DNA of 64,000 nt from Phalacrocorax aristotelis (taxonomy: Eukaryota > Chordata > Aves > Suliformes > Phalacrocoracidae): contig NC_134288.1 in assembly GCF_949628215.1 (NCBI RefSeq), forward strand, positions 4,154,001 through 4,218,000, read 5' to 3'. Position 1 is the first letter of the stretch; each line of letters opens with the position of its first letter. The notes below the pieces were generated by a model. The model was not told the DNA's origin. It ran no database searches and saw only the letters and a list, made by a program, of their open reading frames with translations. Below are positions 61,001 through 64,000 of the stretch, in pieces. Both the position numbers and the translations under genes were made by a program.

Positions 61001-62570
61001 TCTTACCTAGAAGGATGAGTATGAATTTAAGAGATTTAAAGTACCCTCAAATGTAGGATCTGCTGGTTTCAACTCTTACTTTCCTGGAAAGCTTTTCAGC
61101 TTCTGAAGCAGATATTTGCATAGGCCCGTGCCAGACAATGCTGGGAAGTGCAAAAAGGTTTTGGAGCTGGTTCTCCCATCCTCTAACATTTTGTTAGCCA
61201 TGAACCACTGCCACCTCTACAGCGTCCAGTGAGAGACGATGGCATAATCCAGCAGGCAGAAAGTGAGACGCTTTAAAGGGGAGTGTATTGTCCTGTGCCC
61301 TGTTATCACCAGAGCTTGCTTGTGAAGAGCAATGGACAAGTGTGTGTAGGCGTAGGTACAAAGTTTAAGTCAGGTGAGTTGAACTGAATAAGCTTGGATC
61401 CTGCAGAGCTGAACTTAGCCAAGCAAATGTTTAACTAATCATTTTTTGTTTGCTCAGTTAGAGACTGTACCTAAGACTGTAAAGCATATAATTTTAAAAA
61501 CTTTATCAGGGAGCTTACTCTTTCAGAGATGGTACTGGCGGGCAGAATCTCACAACTCTTTCACATAGTGTTCATGGCCAAATTCTTTGTTTCTACTTCC
61601 TCTACAAGTGCATAGCGAAGTGAAGACTTAGCCATGTATCTATAATAAACAGGTCCTGTAAGTTATTCCGTGAAACCTTGAGGACGAAATGCAGCTCCTA
61701 GCACCTCCCCAAGCCCCCCCAGCATTTTTCAGGCCAGCAAATTCTGTCCTTGAACTGCTATTTCTAAGCATGCAGTTCCACAACAATTAAGACCCTCTAA
61801 CTTGGGGCTGCTGCCATGTGTTCCCCATCTGTTTTGCTCCATAATGAACTAATTCAGGAAACTAATATTTTTAAAGTCTGCAGCTTTCCACCTCACTGAA
61901 GTGAGCTAGTTCGGTTTGCTATGAGACAAATACCACAGGAGGCACAATGAAGGAGGTGGCATCACACAGAAGAAGGGGGAGGTGGAGCTGCCCCTTCCAA
62001 GGGCTGCTGCTTTACTTCTGCCAGCTTAATTTTCAGCCAGATCAGTTCCTTGATATTGACTCACTGGGGACTGGAAAACAGCAGTGCCAGCAAAAGGGAA
62101 CTGGCCAGAAACAAGCAGTTAGAGTAGGGTAGAACTAACTTTTTTCCCGTGTAAGTCCAGCACAAACCAGTTTAACGCTGATTGAATTATGCCTAGGGTA
62201 TGTACACTCTTCAGTCCTAAATAGGAGTGTGCACCGACTTCTTCCATCTTCACATCTTTTTAACCAGATGGAATTTGTTTCTGTGTACTCTTCTGTATTA
62301 CTGATGTAGATGTTTTGGTATCTTGTGGAATAGAGGATTTGATGACCTTAATTCATAATAAAATTATTTTTTCTTTTTCAGCTACACTTTTGAATATTCC
62401 AGGCTTCATTGAGCGATTGTGCAAACTGGCAACACGGAAGGTGTCTGAAACAACTGGTACTTCCAGCTTCCTCCAGGAGCTGGAAGAGTGGTACACCTGG
62501 CTGGACAATGCACTAGTACTTGATGCACTGATGAGAGTGGCAAACGAAGAGGCAGAGCAGAGCAGTACAG
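42859..62570 (+). CDS. TRPC4AP: TRPC4AP (TRUSS), partial: coding exons 1-8, 3' part beyond the window
   Basis: Joined coding exons: 42859-43002, 52670-52798, 53035-53151, 56137-56194, 57273-57328, 58913-59041, 60211-60412, 62382-62570. They total 1024 nt, or 341 codons plus one base; the human protein is about 797 residues. All introns are GT-AG and the phases agree. Recognisable segments include EISPLLSMEAMAFVTE, FDLFGGVDLLVEILMRPT, KDCLSILYNTC, TFLQTATLIEDILGVKK, FDQQQLANFCRILAVTIS, HTLLAKNAQQKK and EEWYTWLDNALVLDALMRVA, nearly identical to human TRPC4AP. The protein is largely alpha-helical and cytosolic, with no signal peptide or membrane segment in this part. Known roles: substrate receptor/scaffold of the CUL4-DDB1 ubiquitin ligase (MYC family turnover), TNFR1-associated scaffold, and partner of TRPC4. 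The N-terminus begins with an 8-Ala tract and a Gly/Pro/Arg-rich stretch. Truncation is only by the window edge. Confidence 0.96.
43003..52669 (+). other. TRPC4AP: TRPC4AP intron 1 (9.7 kb)
   Basis: The first ~450 bp are still CpG island, with a C-rich run near 43128. The rest is AT-richer, with T/G-rich runs (about 44645-44685), a CAC-type run followed by an A-run (about 46563-46592) and A/T tracts. No CR1 copy, RNA gene or internal exon was recognised. The large first intron is where intragenic regulatory elements would be expected, but I see no specific one. Confidence 0.7.
52670..52798 (+). CDS. TRPC4AP: TRPC4AP coding exon 2
   Basis: Encodes residues 49-91, ITEALLKERDKQAKWNGIP through QCQSILR. 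Acceptor TTGCAG; the donor GTACTG is a weak match to consensus but gives the correct phase into exon 3. Confidence 0.93.
53035..53151 (+). CDS. TRPC4AP: TRPC4AP coding exon 3
   Basis: Encodes residues 92-130, EISPLLSMEAMAFVTEDRK through FDLFGGVD. Acceptor ATGCAG, donor GTAAGT. Confidence 0.96.
53152..56136 (+). other. TRPC4AP: TRPC4AP intron 3 (3.0 kb)
   Basis: Begins with a T/G-rich low-complexity stretch (about 53160-53200); another GGTTG/GTTT-rich stretch lies near 54130-54185. Otherwise unique-looking AT-rich sequence with no recognised element. Confidence 0.65.
56137..56194 (+). CDS. TRPC4AP: TRPC4AP coding exon 4 (58 nt)
   Basis: Encodes LLVEILMRPTLITQKKKQK plus the first base of the next Ile. 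The first ten residues match human up to one change; the lysine-rich end differs from human but has the same length. Acceptor TTACAG, donor GTAAGT. Confidence 0.93.
57273..57328 (+). CDS. TRPC4AP: TRPC4AP coding exon 5 (56 nt)
   Basis: Encodes ISDDLIKDCLSILYNTCIC after the split Ile codon. Acceptor TTTGCAG, donor GTAAGT. Confidence 0.95.
58387..58536. repeat. Long imperfect palindrome (hairpin) in TRPC4AP intron 5
   Basis: The core arms 58417-58439 and 58472-58494 pair over 23 nt with a single G.T wobble. Inside them, 58440-58454 and 58457-58471 pair imperfectly down to a two-base loop at 58455-58456 (GCT-TT-AGC). Outside, GCTCTC at 58387 faces GAGAGC ending at 58536. Almost the whole 150 nt is therefore one inverted repeat centred near 58455. 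A MITE-type DNA transposon remnant or an expressed hairpin RNA would both look like this. No target-site duplication was evident. Confidence 0.75.
58913..59041 (+). CDS. TRPC4AP: TRPC4AP coding exon 6
   Basis: Encodes residues 169-211, TEGVTRRLAERNDFVLFLF through LIEDILGVKK. Acceptor TTCTAG, donor GTTAGT (less common +3 T). Confidence 0.96.
59042..62381 (+). other. TRPC4AP: TRPC4AP introns 6 and 7
   Basis: Intron 6 (59042-60210) has T-runs near 59755-59765 and 59826-59834. Intron 7 (60413-62381) is unique-looking. No repeat family or RNA gene was recognised in either. Confidence 0.65.
60211..60412 (+). CDS. TRPC4AP: TRPC4AP coding exon 7
   Basis: Encodes residues 212-278 plus one base, EMIQLDDIPNLASLVSSFDQ through AEINQ. 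It seems two residues shorter than human after AQQKK. Acceptor CTCCAG, donor GTAATT. Confidence 0.96.
62382..62570 (+). CDS. TRPC4AP: TRPC4AP coding exon 8 (last in window)
   Basis: Encodes residues 279-341 plus one base, ATLLNIPGFIERLCKLATRK through NEEAEQSST. Acceptor TTTCAG; the donor GTATCC at 62571 is weak, but the human similarity stops here. Confidence 0.94.
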
Positions 62571-64000
62571 GTATCCAGCTTGCATTCCTCTAGCCACCAG
62601 TAGCTGATGCATATCTTAACTTTCTTCAGTGTTTGCCATGTGTTGCTCTTCCTTTCAACTGGTGTTGATTCCCCTTTTCTTCTGCGAAAGACTGACATGT
62701 CAGAGTTTAGATCTGACTCCTCTTTTGTTCTCATGTAGCACTGATTTTTTTCCATGAGCTAAAGTTAGCAAAAGGAAGTGTCCTAGGGCAATCTGTGCCA
62801 TTTGCACACCTAGATAACACTGTAACCCTGTACATCCTTGGCACTAATATCCCTTGGAGTAGCAAAAATACACACACCCGAGGTAAGTGACTTTACTGGC
62901 ATTTTGCTCTAAAACTAAGGCTCTTAGCTTTGGGTCCAAATGCTTCATACGGAGGAAGTGGTCCCTCCTTTAAAAAGGAGAGGTAGTTCCAGCAAAATTA
63001 AATAATTTGGAAAAAAGAAATTGTTCCACGTGAATATATGGAAGTGTTAATACAACCTTAGGAAAATATTCTGAAGCAACCACCTCGTTTGTCTCTTCAC
63101 CCTTCAATATTACAAAAATGCAACGCGTATCTTGTAGAACTCAAAGTACTCGGTAACAGAATGAGAATTATCCCAAAATTTTGATATCCAAATCTTTGCT
63201 TCTGTGCTTCTTTGGAACACTTTCTTCCTTGTCCAGCTTCATGAGTTTTGTAGCAATTAATTATTAAAACTTCTGAAAATACACAAAAAATTAAGTATGT
63301 GAATGCTCCAGCATCATCTCTCACACACCTTGGTGGAAGCTGGAGAACACTTGGTATTTTGAAACAGAATTCACAAGGCAGTTTTACTGAGGGGAAGCAT
63401 GCCCGGTCACAGCTCTTGACTCACAACATCAGTTAGTACACCTAGGCTTGCTTGCTTTCCCAGAATACTGTCTCAGTCTCCAGCGGCTTGTGGCTTAGGA
63501 CTTCTGAATCAGAGGTGGCGTCTGTGCTTTTTACCCTTTGATGGTTTCCTTCCTTTGTGTGTTTGCCTAGTCACTGTTTCTGCACGTGAGTTCAAAAAGC
63601 ATTCACGCTATCCTGTGGCAGGGGAGTTAATCACTTAGTTATGTATTGTGTAAAGAGCTAACTCCTTTCTGAACTGCAGCCTGCATGTTTTGCTGTGTCC
63701 TTATTTACTTTCTCTGTGTCACTCATGATTTCTGTCATGCTTTCCACACGTAGTCATGGCGTGTTGTATTGTATTTCTGCCCTTAGCAGTATAATTCCAG
63801 ATAGGGCTATGAAAATTATTTAACTGTGGCCTAAATATACTGGTACTAAGGTATGAAATGAAAATAGACTAATAGTAAATGCTTCTGGTGATCTCACCCC
63901 TACTTCTATTGCCTTTTCCACCATGTCCTTTCTGGTGCAGTAGCCTATTAATTCATGTAGGTGTACTTATGTATTTTAGGTAATGATGCCATTTAGCTCA
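62571..64000 (+). other. TRPC4AP: TRPC4AP intron 8 (5' part)
   Basis: Runs off the window. I looked for the next TRPC4AP coding segment and did not find it, so the window appears to end inside this intron. No other element was recognised. Confidence 0.65.

Noticed and set aside
1-64000. CRISPR array, bacterial operon, prophage or integron
   Set aside because: The window is plainly vertebrate: spliced genes, CpG islands and CR1 LINEs. No regularly spaced repeats with unique spacers were seen.
1-64000. tRNA or snoRNA genes
   Set aside because: I looked for A/B-box cloverleaf patterns and for paired C/D boxes in the introns by eye and found none convincing. A covariance-model scan was not possible here.

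Overview
The window is vertebrate, most likely avian, nuclear DNA. It carries two genes with GT-AG introns, both starting in CpG islands and both on the + strand. The CR1 LINE fragments and the compact introns (EDEM2 intron 1 is 77 bp; the whole EDEM2 coding span is 7.9 kb) point to a bird. Other CR1-rich sauropsids such as crocodilians and turtles cannot be excluded without a search. The species cannot be named from the sequence alone.

Layout. (1) 1-30.1 kb is gene-poor. I found no exon of a known protein in it on either strand. It holds simple repeats (TA/CA at 6.5 kb, a purine pentanucleotide tract at 8.1-8.3 kb), a weak CR1 remnant at 7.3 kb, two clear CR1 3' ends at 29.1 and 29.7-30.0 kb, and a few motif clusters that could be enhancers. 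(2) 30.16-30.86 kb is a CpG-island promoter. EDEM2 follows (coding 30439-38291, 11 exons, 577 residues), complete and intact. (3) 38.3-42.4 kb is the short spacer between the genes. (4) 42.45-43.45 kb is a second CpG island with perfect NRF1 and near-perfect ZNF143-type motifs. It drives TRPC4AP, whose first eight coding exons (341 codons, somewhat under half of the protein) run from 42859 to 62570. The window ends inside intron 8.

How the genes relate. EDEM2 is the ER-lumenal GH47 mannosidase-like protein that starts mannose trimming in ER-associated degradation. TRPC4AP (TRUSS) is a cytosolic substrate receptor/scaffold for the CUL4-DDB1 ubiquitin ligase and for TNFR1/TRPC4 signalling. They are not known to act in one pathway, but as I recall the human map they lie in the same tandem order on chromosome 20. 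Both promoters lack an obvious TATA box, carry NRF1-type motifs and share the start context GCGGCCATGGCG, which is typical of broadly expressed genes.

The least explained items are a ~150-nt near-complete palindrome in TRPC4AP intron 5 and GATA-type motif clusters in the 5' gene desert. I saw no clear sign of a wholly new system.
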